Position numbers and translations under genes: made by a program. From assembly GCA_028288905.1 (NCBI GenBank), contig JAQGHJ010000062.1:1-12426 (forward strand): a stretch of DNA of 12,426 nt, read 5' to 3'. Below, piece by piece: positions 1 through 7,141 of this stretch (positions are counted from its first letter, which is position 1; each line of letters opens with the position of its first letter). The notes below the pieces were generated by a model that saw nothing but the letters and a program-made list of their open reading frames with translations, was not told the DNA's origin and did no database searches. This DNA comes from Phycisphaerales bacterium (GTDB taxonomy: Bacteria; Planctomycetota; Phycisphaerae; Tepidisphaerales; Tepidisphaeraceae).

Positions 1-1412
1 TTCGCTCGGCGGCGGAGGACGGCACGGCGGCCGTGCCGGTCGAGCTGATCGCGTTCGCCGAAGAAGAAGGCCCCACCTTTGGCCTCGGCATGCTCGGGAG
101 CCGGGCGCTGGTCGGCGAACTGGGCGATCCGCAGCTTGCCTCGTTGCGCAACGCGGACGGGAAGAGCTACCTGGAGGCGGGCGCCGCCCACGGCGTCGAC
201 GCGACGCGGTTCGCGGCGGACCGCCTCGACTCTTCCAAGTTCCTCGGGCTGGTCGAGGTCCACATCGAGCAGGGCCCGGGCATGTGGCGGCGGGACGTGC
301 GGCTGGCCGTCGTCACGGCGATCGCGGGGCGGCGGCAGTACAAGGCGACCGTCCTCGGCGAGGCGAATCACGCCGGCGCGACCTCGATGGGCGACCGCCG
401 TGACGCCCTGGCCGGCGCGGCCGAAATCCTGACGGCACTGGAGTCGGCGGTGAAGGAGCTGGACCCGGCCGCCGTGCTGACCGTCGGCCGGCTGGAGGTG
501 AAGCCGAACGCCGTCAACGTGATCGCCGACCGCGTGACGTTCACGATCGACTTCCGGGCCCCGACCGACGACCTGCTCCGCCGCGGGCACGCGATGATCC
601 AAGCGGTTGTCGCAGCCATCGGGGCCGAGCGCGGGCTGACGGCCGAGCTGGAGCAGACCGAGGCGATCCCGGCCCGGCCGATGGACGCCCGGCTGGTCGA
701 CGCCTTGGCCCGGGCCGGCGGCGGGTTACCGACGACCGTCAGCGGGGCGCTGCACGACAGCGCGGTGCTCGCCCCGGTCGTGCCGACCGTGATGCTGTTC
801 GTCCCGAGCCGCGGCGGGATCAGCCACAACCCGGCCGAGTTCAGCCGGGTGGAGGACGTGGCGGCGGCCGCGGCCGTCGTCGAGCGGCTCGTCCGCCGGC
901 CGACGGTGGCGGCGCTGAACGCGATGGATCGGGAGGCGTTCGTGGCGGCCGTCGGCGGGGCGTTCGAGCACTCCCCGTGGATCGCCGGGCGGGGGTGGGA
1001 CGAGGCCCGCCCGTTCGCGTCGACGGCCGACCTGCACGCCAAGCTGTGCGGGGTCGTGGCGGCGGCGTCGCCGGCCGAGCAGGTCGGGCTGATCGCGGCC
1101 CACCCGGACCTCGTCGGCCGGCTCGCCCGCGAGGGCCGGCTGACGCGCGAGAGCACCGCCGAGCAGGCCGCCGCCGGGCTGACCACCCTATCGGCCGACG
1201 AGGCGGCGCTGTTCGAGCGGCACAACGCCGCGTACCGCGAGCGGTTCGGCTTCCCATTCGTCATCTGCGCCCGCGAGAACAAAAAGGATGCGATCCTGTC
1301 GGCGTTCCCCGCCCGGCTCGCGCACTCGCGGGAGCAGGAGGTCGAGACTGCATTGGCAGAGATTTACAAGATCGCCCGGCTCCGACTCGCGGATGTGGTG
1401 TGGGAGAAGTAA
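1..1412 (+). CDS. Allantoate amidohydrolase (M20 family) fused to OHCU decarboxylase, 5' end missing
   Basis: This is a two-domain purine-catabolic enzyme. The reading frame is open to the left edge, so about 100 N-terminal residues are missing compared with the usual ~410-residue amidohydrolase; the GTG at 33 is only the first start codon in view. Numbering from it, residues 1-290 match allantoate amidohydrolase (AllC/M20), which hydrolyses allantoate to ureidoglycine, ammonia and CO2. Visible metal-site motifs are AEEEG (9-13), VHIEQGP (76-82) and GISHNPAE (262-269); the first His and Asp ligands lie upstream of the window. Residues ~295-459 match OHCU decarboxylase (UraD), which converts OHCU to (S)-allantoin: FEHSPWIA (311-318), HPDL (357-360), ESTAEQ (373-378), FGFPFVIC (405-412) and a C-terminal AEIYKIARLRL. 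The linker between domains is only a few residues. It heads the visible operon, 22 nt before the urate oxidase start. Domain identities are secure; that both domains are active in one chain is inferred from intact motifs. Confidence 0.93.
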   Translation, partial: RSAAEDGTAAVPVELIAFAEEEGPTFGLGMLGSRALVGELGDPQLASLRNADGKSYLEAGAAHGVDATRFAADRLDSSKFLGLVEVHIEQGPGMWRRDVRLAVVTAIAGRRQYKATVLGEANHAGATSMGDRRDALAGAAEILTALESAVKELDPAAVLTVGRLEVKPNAVNVIADRVTFTIDFRAPTDDLLRRGHAMIQAVVAAIGAERGLTAELEQTEAIPARPMDARLVDALARAGGGLPTTVSGALHDSAVLAPVVPTVMLFVPSRGGISHNPAEFSRVEDVAAAAAVVERLVRRPTVAALNAMDREAFVAAVGGAFEHSPWIAGRGWDEARPFASTADLHAKLCGVVAAASPAEQVGLIAAHPDLVGRLAREGRLTRESTAEQAAAGLTTLSADEAALFERHNAAYRERFGFPFVICARENKKDAILSAFPARLAHSREQEVETALAEIYKIARLRLADVVWEK

Positions 1413-1434
1413 TCGTCTGGAAGGGCATACGGAT

Positions 1435-2292
1435 ATGGCCACGGTCCTGACACACAATTCGTACGGCAAGAGCGCGGTCCGGCTGACGAAGGTCGTCCGC
1501 CGCGGCCGGCTTCACGAGCTCTTCGAGATCGACGCCGCGATACAATTAGAGGGTGACTTTGAGCCGGCGTATCGGGCCGGCGACAACCGCGCCGTCGTCG
1601 CGACCGACACGGTCAAGAATACCGTGTACGTGCTGGCGAAGGAGAACGACTTCGAGAGCGTCGAGGCGTTCGCCCTCATCCTCGCCCGCCACTTCCCGGC
1701 CACGTACCCGCAGGTGACGACGGCGACGGTCGAGTTGACCCGGGCGACGTGGCGGAGGATTGAAGTCGACGGCCAGCCGCACGACCACGCGTTCACCGGC
1801 GGCGGGCCGCAACGGCGGTACGCCAAGGCCGTGGCCGCTCGCGGCGGGGTCGCGCCGACCCTCACCGGCGGCGTCCGCGACCTGCTCGTGCTCAAGACGA
1901 CGGCCAGCGAGTGGAGGGACTTCCACGCGGACCGCTACAGGACGCTTCGGGATGCGACAGACCGAATCCTCGCGACGAAGGTGAATGCCGACTGGGCGTA
2001 TAGCGCCCTCGACACCGACTTCCCGGTTGCCGCCGCCGCGATCGACGCCGCCGTCCTCACCACGTTCGCCACCCGGCATAGCCTTGGGGTGCAGCAGACG
2101 CTGCTCGAGATGGGCGAGGCGGCTCTGGCGGCCTGCCCGGCCATCGACTCGATCGGCTTCGAGCTGCCGAACCTGCACCGCATCCCGTTCAATCTCGACC
2201 CGTTCGGCCTGAAGTTCGAGCAGGACGTGTTCGTGGCGACGGACGAGCCGTACGGGCTGATCAAGGGCACGGTCTCGCGGGGGGAGAGGTAA
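1435..2292 (+). CDS. Urate oxidase (uricase)
   Basis: Cofactor-free uricase oxidises urate with O2 to 5-hydroxyisourate and H2O2. The 285-residue protein is close to the usual ~300. Catalytic residues of the Aspergillus enzyme are recognisable: Lys12 in YGKSAVRL, Thr57-Asp58 in VVATDTVKNTVY, Arg177 in ATDRILAT, Val219-Gln220 in LGVQQTLLEMG, and Asn246/His248 in LPNLHRIPFNLDPFG. The aromatic residue that stacks on the substrate (Phe in Aspergillus) appears to be Trp160. The frame is open upstream to an ATG at 1288, but that stretch overlaps the previous gene and reads as out-of-frame UraD. I chose the ATG at 1435 because MATVLTHNSYGKS is a typical uricase N-terminus and GGAAGGG (1419-1425) lies 9 nt before it. 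No C-terminal peroxisome-like signal is present (it ends SRGER), as expected for a cytosolic bacterial enzyme. No catalase gene is nearby to remove the H2O2. Confidence 0.96.
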   Translation: MATVLTHNSYGKSAVRLTKVVRRGRLHELFEIDAAIQLEGDFEPAYRAGDNRAVVATDTVKNTVYVLAKENDFESVEAFALILARHFPATYPQVTTATVELTRATWRRIEVDGQPHDHAFTGGGPQRRYAKAVAARGGVAPTLTGGVRDLLVLKTTASEWRDFHADRYRTLRDATDRILATKVNADWAYSALDTDFPVAAAAIDAAVLTTFATRHSLGVQQTLLEMGEAALAACPAIDSIGFELPNLHRIPFNLDPFGLKFEQDVFVATDEPYGLIKGTVSRGER

Positions 2293-2378
2293 CCACGGAG
2301 GCACTGAGGCACTGAGGTCATCTGGCAGAAACAAGCCGAGGGAGTCGAGTTGACCTCAGTGCTTCAGTGCCTCCATGG
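2293..2378. repeat. Palindromic extragenic element with period-8 units
   Basis: The arms 2293-2320 and 2351-2378 are inverted copies matching at 26 of 28 positions. They are separated by a 30-nt unrelated centre (2321-2350). Within the left arm the unit GAGGCACT repeats twice and is followed by GAGG. One of the two arm differences would still pair as G-U in RNA, so a transcript could form a long hairpin. The element begins directly after the uricase stop and fills most of the gap before the hydroxyisourate hydrolase gene. It has no T-run, so it is not a standard intrinsic terminator. I recall similar CACTGAGG-rich repeats from planctomycete genomes, but did not check this. Confidence 0.85.
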
Positions 2379-2407
2379 TGATCCGCATTCGCAGTTTGGG
2401 ACGACCT

Positions 2408-2782
2408 ATGGCCGGCAAGCTCTCCACCCACGTGCTCGACACTGCCAGCGGATGCCCGGCCGGGGGGGTGCGGGTGACGGTCTACTCGATCGACCCCGAC
2501 GCCCACGCGAAGGACGGCGGCGGGGCGGTCCGGCTGCGGAGCGTGGTGACGAACGCCGACGGCCGGACCGACGGGCCGCTGCTGGACGGCCCGCGGTTCA
2601 TGGCCGGGCGGTACCGGATCGAGTTCGCCGTCGGCGACTACTTCGCCGCCCGCGGCCACCCGGACGCCCGCCGGTTCCTCGACGTCGTCCCGATCGCGTT
2701 CACCGTCGACGACGCCTCGGCCGGCTACCACGTGCCGCTGCTCGTGTCGCCGTGGGCGTACAGCACGTATCGGGGAAGCTGA
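2408..2782 (+). CDS. 5-hydroxyisourate hydrolase (transthyretin-like)
   Basis: This small transthyretin-family enzyme hydrolyses 5-hydroxyisourate, the unstable product of uricase, to OHCU. The 124-residue length is normal for the family. The hallmark C-terminal tetrapeptide YRGS (121-124) is present, together with the N-terminal STHVLDT motif (His8), Arg53 in DGRTD and His108 in YHVPLLVSPW. These correspond to the family's His/Arg/His catalytic set and define a hydrolase rather than a thyroid-hormone transporter. An in-frame ATG at 2375 lies inside the palindromic repeat and would add an atypical MVIRIRSLGRP leader. I therefore chose the ATG at 2408, where MAGKLSTHVLDT fits the family; TGGGACGA just upstream is at best a weak ribosome-binding site. 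The gene is bracketed by two unrelated palindromic repeats. No signal peptide is seen, so it should act in the cytosol with uricase and the UraD domain. Confidence 0.95.
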   Translation: MAGKLSTHVLDTASGCPAGGVRVTVYSIDPDAHAKDGGGAVRLRSVVTNADGRTDGPLLDGPRFMAGRYRIEFAVGDYFAARGHPDARRFLDVVPIAFTVDDASAGYHVPLLVSPWAYSTYRGS

Positions 2783-2784
2783 GA

Positions 2785-2896
2785 GGAAAGTCTGAAGTGT
2801 GAAGGTTGAAGTCTGAAAGGCAGACGCCGTCCTTCGCATGCCACATGGCTTTTGGCCGCTCCTTATAGACTTCAGCCTTCAAACTTCACACTTTCC
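2785..2896. repeat. Palindromic extragenic element built of TGAA-ending heptamers
   Basis: The arms 2785-2820 and 2861-2896 are inverted copies matching at 31 of 36 positions, around a 40-nt centre. The left arm is four consecutive heptamers: GTCTGAA, GTGTGAA, GGTTGAA, GTCTGAA (2790-2817). The complement of the right arm shows a diverged version of the same series (GTGTGAA, GTTTGAA, GGCTGAA, GTCTATA). The element starts 3 nt after the hydroxyisourate hydrolase stop and ends 6 nt before the allantoinase ATG, so it covers that gene's whole leader. It differs in sequence from the element at 2293-2378. A transcript could fold into a long imperfect hairpin; there is no terminal T-run. Confidence 0.87.
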
Positions 2897-2902
2897 CTCC
2901 CC

Positions 2903-4261
2903 ATGCCCCTCGACCTGCTCATCCGCAACGGCCTCGTGGTGACGCCGGACGGCGTCCGACCGCTCGACGTCGGCGTCGCGGACGGCGCGATCGTCGAGCT
3001 GGCCGCCGGGCTGGGCGGGTCGGCCCGGGAGGAGGTCGACGCGGCCGGGCTGCACGTATTCCCCGGGCTGATCGACGCCCACGTCCACTTCAACGAGCCG
3101 GGGCGGACGGACTGGGAGGGGTTCGACACCGGGTCGGCCGCCCTGGCGGCCGGCGGGGGGACGTGCTTCTTCGACATGCCGCTCAACGCCCACCCGCCGA
3201 CGCTCGACGGACCGAGCTTCGACCTCAAGCGGGCGGCCGCCGAGGCGAGCAGCCGGACCGACTTCGCCCTGTGGGGCGGGCTGACGCCGGACAACCTCGA
3301 CAAGCTCAAAGAGCTGGCCGACCGGGGCGTGGTCGGGTTCAAGGCGTTCATGTCGAACAGCGGGATCGACGACTTCGGCCGGGCCGACGACCTGACCCTG
3401 TATCGCGGGATGCAGGCGGCCGCCCGGCTCGGGCTGCCCGTCGTCGTCCACGCCGAGAGCGAGGAGCTGACCGGCCGGCTGACGGCCGAGGCCCGGGCGG
3501 CGGGGCGGCGGGGCGTCCGCGACTACCTGAACAGCCGGCCGATCCTCGCCGAGGTGGACGCAATCCGCCGAGCCATTTTGTTCGCGGCGGAAACCCGATG
3601 CTCGCTGCACGTCGTGCACATCAGTTCGACGGCGGGCCTGGATGCCGTGGCCGAGGCGCGTCGGGCGGGGGCGAACGTCACCGGCGAGACGTGCCCTCAC
3701 TACCTCGCCCTATCGGCTGACGACGTTGAGCGGATCGGGGCGGCGGCCAAGTGCGCCCCGCCGCTGCGACCGGCTGACGAAGTCGAACTGATGTGGTTGC
3801 AGTTGGAGGCCGGCGGCTTCGATCTCGTCGCCTCTGACCACTCGCCTGCCCCGGCGTCGTTGAAGACCGACTCCGACTTCTTCAAGGTTTGGGGCGGCAT
3901 CGCCGGCGTTCAGTCAACGCGGTCCGTCCTGCTCAGCCGCGACCCGCCGCTGGCCCTCGCCCTCGTCGCCCGGCTCACGTCCTCGGCACCGGCAGAGCGG
4001 TTCGGGATTAAGGCCAAGGGGACGCTCGCGATCGGACAAGACGCCGACCTGGCGCTCGTCGAGATCGCCGCGTCGTACGCGCTGCGGCGAGATGACCTGC
4101 TCGACCGGCACCGGCTCAGCCCCTACGTCGGCCGGTCGTTCCGCGGCGTCACGCGGCGGACGATCGTCCGGGGGCACATGGTCTTCCGCGACGGGCGGAC
4201 GGTCGGCGACTTCCGCGGGCGGTTCCTCGCGCCGACGAGGCGGGAGGCCGCCGGTGCTTAG
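2903..4261 (+). CDS. allB: Allantoinase (dihydroorotase-like amidohydrolase)
   Basis: Allantoinase opens the hydantoin ring of (S)-allantoin to give allantoate. The 452-residue protein has the normal length and all expected binuclear metal-site residues of the cyclic amidohydrolase TIM barrel: His60 and His62 in DAHVHFNEPG, the lysine to be carboxylated Lys147 in GFKAFMSNSG, His183 in VVHAES, His239 in VVHISS, and Asp312 in ASDHSP. FNEPGR with WEGFDTGS, and the GETCPHYL segment, favour allantoinase over dihydroorotase or hydantoinase, as does the surrounding pathway. An upstream in-frame TTG at 2852 would start inside the repeat. The ATG at 2903 gives the typical MPLDLLIRNGLVV opening. The 15 bases before it are pyrimidine-rich with no Shine-Dalgarno match, and most belong to the repeat arm. 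Its last codons overlap the guanine deaminase start, implying co-expression. Confidence 0.95.
   Translation: MPLDLLIRNGLVVTPDGVRPLDVGVADGAIVELAAGLGGSAREEVDAAGLHVFPGLIDAHVHFNEPGRTDWEGFDTGSAALAAGGGTCFFDMPLNAHPPTLDGPSFDLKRAAAEASSRTDFALWGGLTPDNLDKLKELADRGVVGFKAFMSNSGIDDFGRADDLTLYRGMQAAARLGLPVVVHAESEELTGRLTAEARAAGRRGVRDYLNSRPILAEVDAIRRAILFAAETRCSLHVVHISSTAGLDAVAEARRAGANVTGETCPHYLALSADDVERIGAAAKCAPPLRPADEVELMWLQLEAGGFDLVASDHSPAPASLKTDSDFFKVWGGIAGVQSTRSVLLSRDPPLALALVARLTSSAPAERFGIKAKGTLAIGQDADLALVEIAASYALRRDDLLDRHRLSPYVGRSFRGVTRRTIVRGHMVFRDGRTVGDFRGRFLAPTRREAAGA
4242..4247 (+). promoter_or_regulatory. Ribosome-binding site that fixes the guanine deaminase start
   Basis: GGGAGG lies 6 nt upstream of the GTG at 4254, inside the 3' end of the allantoinase gene. 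It is the clearest Shine-Dalgarno match in the operon. It supports a GTG start over the upstream ATG at 4092, which would add over 50 residues of out-of-frame allantoinase sequence. Confidence 0.7.
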
Positions 4262-5537
4262 CCAGCTCGTCCGCGGCCCGCTGCTCGTCCCGCACCCTGG
4301 TGGGGCGGTCGACTACCACCCCGACGGCGTACTCGCCGCCGACGCCGACGGCGTGTTGCTCTACGCCGGGTCGTGGTCCGGGTTGAGGTGCCAGCTCGGC
4401 GACGACGTGCCGCCCGTCCGGCCGGCCGACGGCGTGATGCTGCCGCCGTTCCTCGACCTGCACACCCACGTCCCCCAGCACCCGATCCGCGGGCACTTCG
4501 TCGACGGCGTGGCGGACGACGCCCCCGGCGGCAAGCTGCTGGCCGGGCTGAACCGCAACGTGTTCCCGACCGAGGCCAAGTGCCACGACCAGGCCCACGC
4601 CGAGCGGGTCACCCGGGGGTTCGCGGCCGACACGCTGGCCCACGGCGTGGTCGGCGGGGCGGCGTACATGACCGTGTCGGCTGCCGCCACCGAGGCGGCG
4701 CTCAACGTCCTACCCGCGGCGTGGTCGGTCGGCATGGTGCTGATGAACCAGAACTGCCCACTTGACCTGCGGACAAACGAGCCGGCCCTGGAGGCGGACC
4801 ACGAGCGGCTGGCGGCCCGCTTCGGCCAACGCGTCATCGTCACCGACCGGTTCGCCGTGGCCGTCGACTCACCCCTGCGGCGGCGGGCGGCCGCCCTCGC
4901 CGGCCGGCTCGGGCTGCGGACGCAGACCCATCTCAATGAACAGATGGCCGAGAAGTCGTTCGTGGAAACCGGTCTTTACCCGAACGCCGGGTCCTATACT
5001 GACGTCTACCGGAGGGACGGGTTGCTCGCCCACCGGTGCATCCTGGCCCACTGCATCCAGATGCGGCCGGACGAGTGGGCCATCGTCCACGAGACCGGGT
5101 CGGTCGTCGCCCACTGCCCGACGTCGAACCTGCTGTTGGGTTCTGGCGTGATGCCGCTGGACGAGGTGCTGGACCGCGGCATCCCGTACGCGATCGCGAC
5201 TGACGTCGGGGCGTCGCCGACGGTGAGCCTGCTGGCCGAGATGAAGCGGTTCCTGACTGTCCACGCCGGGCGGTCGACGCGGGCGACGCCGACCGAAGCG
5301 CTGTACCGGACGACGCTAGCCCCCGCCGAGATATTGGGCCTCGACGGGCAGTTCGGCCGGCTGGCGGCGGGGCGGCCGATGTCGTTCGTGGAAGTGGCGA
5401 GGGCCGAACCCGCCGCGGGTGTCGCGGGGGGCGTGACGGCAGACGACATCATCCGATCCCTCTTGCCCGCGGACGTCGACCGCCCGGCCGCCGCCGTCCG
5501 CAGGGTGACGATCAACGGAAAGACCGTGAGCCACTGA
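4254..5537 (+). CDS. guaD: Guanine deaminase
   Basis: Guanine deaminase hydrolyses guanine to xanthine and ammonia, feeding xanthine dehydrogenase encoded next. The 427-residue zinc amidohydrolase shows its ligands in order: His70 and His72 in LDLHTHVPQHP, His226 in TQTHLNEQ, His266 in LAHCIQ, and Asp317 in ATDVGA. Family-specific signatures are FPTEAKCHD (104-112), the MNQNCP segment (164-169), TDRFAV (197-202), the YPNAGSYTDVY stretch (242-252) and AHCPTSNLLLGSG (286-298). These separate it from cytosine deaminase, chlorohydrolases and other members. The GTG start overlaps the allantoinase stop by 8 bp, which suggests translational coupling, and the stop is one base from the next ATG. The gene sits between a late-pathway and an early-pathway enzyme, so gene order does not follow reaction order. 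Confidence 0.94.
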   Translation: MLSQLVRGPLLVPHPGGAVDYHPDGVLAADADGVLLYAGSWSGLRCQLGDDVPPVRPADGVMLPPFLDLHTHVPQHPIRGHFVDGVADDAPGGKLLAGLNRNVFPTEAKCHDQAHAERVTRGFAADTLAHGVVGGAAYMTVSAAATEAALNVLPAAWSVGMVLMNQNCPLDLRTNEPALEADHERLAARFGQRVIVTDRFAVAVDSPLRRRAAALAGRLGLRTQTHLNEQMAEKSFVETGLYPNAGSYTDVYRRDGLLAHRCILAHCIQMRPDEWAIVHETGSVVAHCPTSNLLLGSGVMPLDEVLDRGIPYAIATDVGASPTVSLLAEMKRFLTVHAGRSTRATPTEALYRTTLAPAEILGLDGQFGRLAAGRPMSFVEVARAEPAAGVAGGVTADDIIRSLLPADVDRPAAAVRRVTINGKTVSH

Positions 5538-5538
5538 G

Positions 5539-7110
5539 ATGCGCGACCACGTCCTCCTGCACATCAACGGCCGCCCGACCACGGTCGCCGGCGACGACGC
5601 GTTCCTGACGCTGTCCGACCTGCTCCGCAAGCGGCAGCGGCTGACCGGGACGAAGGTCGTCTGCGCCGAGGGCGACTGCGGGTCGTGTGCCGTGCTGATC
5701 GGCCGCCCGGTGCCCGCGGGTGACTGCGGCCCGGGCGGCATGCGGTACGCCGCCGTCGCCAGCTGCATCCAGATCGCCTTCCAGCTCGACGGGGCGCACG
5801 TCGTCACGGTCGAGGGGTTACGAGACGGGCGGGGATTGAACCCGATCCAGCAGTCGATGGCCGCCTGCCACGGGGCCCAGTGCGGGTTCTGCACGCCGGG
5901 GATCGTGGTGTCCCTGTACGGCCTGATGCACGACGGCCGCCCGGCCGGCGCGGCGGCGGTCCGGCGGGAACTGGCGGGGAACCTGTGCCGGTGTACCGGG
6001 TACGAGGCAATCGTGAAGGCGGCCGTGACGACGGACCGGGCTGCCCTTAAATCGCTGGACGCCCTGTACCCACCGGGGCCGCTGGCGGCCGATCTGACGG
6101 CAGCGGCCGCGGAGGAGGTGCGGGTGGCCGCCTCGAACGGCCGGTCGGTCTACAAGCCGACGACGGCCGCCGCCGCCTGCCGGTTCCGTGCCGAGCACTC
6201 GGATTGCTCCGTCGTCGCCGGGGCGACGGACCTGGGCGTCGTCTACAACAAGCGGACCCGCCCGATCACCGTCGCCCTGAGTTTGAACAGCGTGGCCGAG
6301 TTCCGCGGCGTGCGGCGGGACGGCAACGCCTTGTACGTCGGGTCTGGGGCCACCCTGTCCGACCTCGAGCGGGCAGCGGCCGAGCACCTGCCGGAGCTCG
6401 GCCGGTTCATGGCGTGGTTCGGGTCGCCGCTGATCAAGAACGCCGGCACGCTCGGCGGGAACCTCGTCACCGGCTCGCCGATCGGGGACACGCTGCCGGC
6501 GCTGACCGTGCTCGGGGCCGAGATCGACGTGGTCGGCACGGCCGGCACCGGCCGGGTGCCGATCGGCGCGTTCTACGCCGGTTACCGCAAGACGGTGCTG
6601 CGGCCCGACGAACTGGTGGCCGGCATCCGCATCCCGCTTCCGGCCGCCGGCGAGGCGGTGAAGCTGTACAAGGTGTCCCGCCGCAAGGATCTGGACATCT
6701 CGACGTTCGGGGCCGCGATCTGGACGCGGCAGACGAACGGCACGCTCGCCGACGTCCGCATCGCCTACGGCGGGGTCGGCCCGATGGTGCTGCGGATGAC
6801 CCGGGCCGAGGATGCGCTGCGCGGCAAGGCCCCGACGCTCGCCCGGTTCGAGGCGGCGGGCGAGCTCGCGGCCCAGGACGTGACTCCCATCACGGACGTC
6901 CGCGGGTCCGAGGCGTACCGGCGGGCGCTGGCCCGGAACATCCTCGTGAAATACTGGCACGAGACGACGGGCGGTGGCGGCGGGGAGGATGATCACGACG
7001 GCGGCGGGACCGGCGACGGGACTGGGGAAGGCAACGGCCGGGGCGCGGTGTCGAATACTGACGACGCAACGGATTCGCGCCGCCCGGTCATTGCGGCGTC
7101 GGTCGGCTGA
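5539..7110 (+). CDS. xdhA: Xanthine dehydrogenase, FeS/FAD subunit (XdhA-type)
   Basis: This electron-transfer subunit of the molybdenum hydroxylase passes electrons from the molybdenum site through two [2Fe-2S] clusters to FAD and then NAD+. Domains in order: plant-type ferredoxin (about 1-90) with Cys42, Cys47, Cys50 and Cys76; helical second cluster domain (100-170) with CGFC (115-118) and CRC (150-152); FAD domain (205-375) with VVAGATDLGVVYNK and the NAGTLGGNLVTGSPIGD motif; and the CO-dehydrogenase-flavoprotein C-terminal domain to about 476, ending KYWHETT. The last ~46 residues are odd: a run of Gly with Asp/Glu (GGGGGEDDHDGGG from 478), then Thr/Asp-rich sequence, not expected in the family. 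The ATG lies one base after the guanine deaminase stop, and the preceding ribosome-binding signal is weak. Its partner gene follows after an unusually long 274-nt gap holding a repeat. Confidence 0.94.
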   Translation: MRDHVLLHINGRPTTVAGDDAFLTLSDLLRKRQRLTGTKVVCAEGDCGSCAVLIGRPVPAGDCGPGGMRYAAVASCIQIAFQLDGAHVVTVEGLRDGRGLNPIQQSMAACHGAQCGFCTPGIVVSLYGLMHDGRPAGAAAVRRELAGNLCRCTGYEAIVKAAVTTDRAALKSLDALYPPGPLAADLTAAAAEEVRVAASNGRSVYKPTTAAAACRFRAEHSDCSVVAGATDLGVVYNKRTRPITVALSLNSVAEFRGVRRDGNALYVGSGATLSDLERAAAEHLPELGRFMAWFGSPLIKNAGTLGGNLVTGSPIGDTLPALTVLGAEIDVVGTAGTGRVPIGAFYAGYRKTVLRPDELVAGIRIPLPAAGEAVKLYKVSRRKDLDISTFGAAIWTRQTNGTLADVRIAYGGVGPMVLRMTRAEDALRGKAPTLARFEAAGELAAQDVTPITDVRGSEAYRRALARNILVKYWHETTGGGGGEDDHDGGGTGDGTGEGNGRGAVSNTDDATDSRRPVIAASVG

Positions 7111-7141
7111 AGACAGCGCCACCCCGCAGCCGAACGCCGCT

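Noticed and set aside
368..1282. 304-codon - strand frame
   Set aside because: It is antisense to the AllC-UraD gene, Ser/Arg/Ala-rich and has no domain.
1288..1434. Longer uricase start
   Set aside because: It overlaps the upstream gene out of frame. The typical uricase N-terminus and a ribosome-binding site sit at 1435.
2293..2896. CRISPR array or insertion sequence formed by the repeats
   Set aside because: The two palindromes have unrelated sequences and no regularly spaced direct repeats. No transposase gene lies between them.
2785..2896. Rho-independent terminator after the HIU hydrolase gene
   Set aside because: The hairpin is long and imperfect with a 40-nt centre and no T-run, and the next gene of the same pathway begins 6 nt later.
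2852..2902. TTG start for allantoinase
   Set aside because: It would begin inside the repeat element and add 17 residues encoded by the repeat arm.
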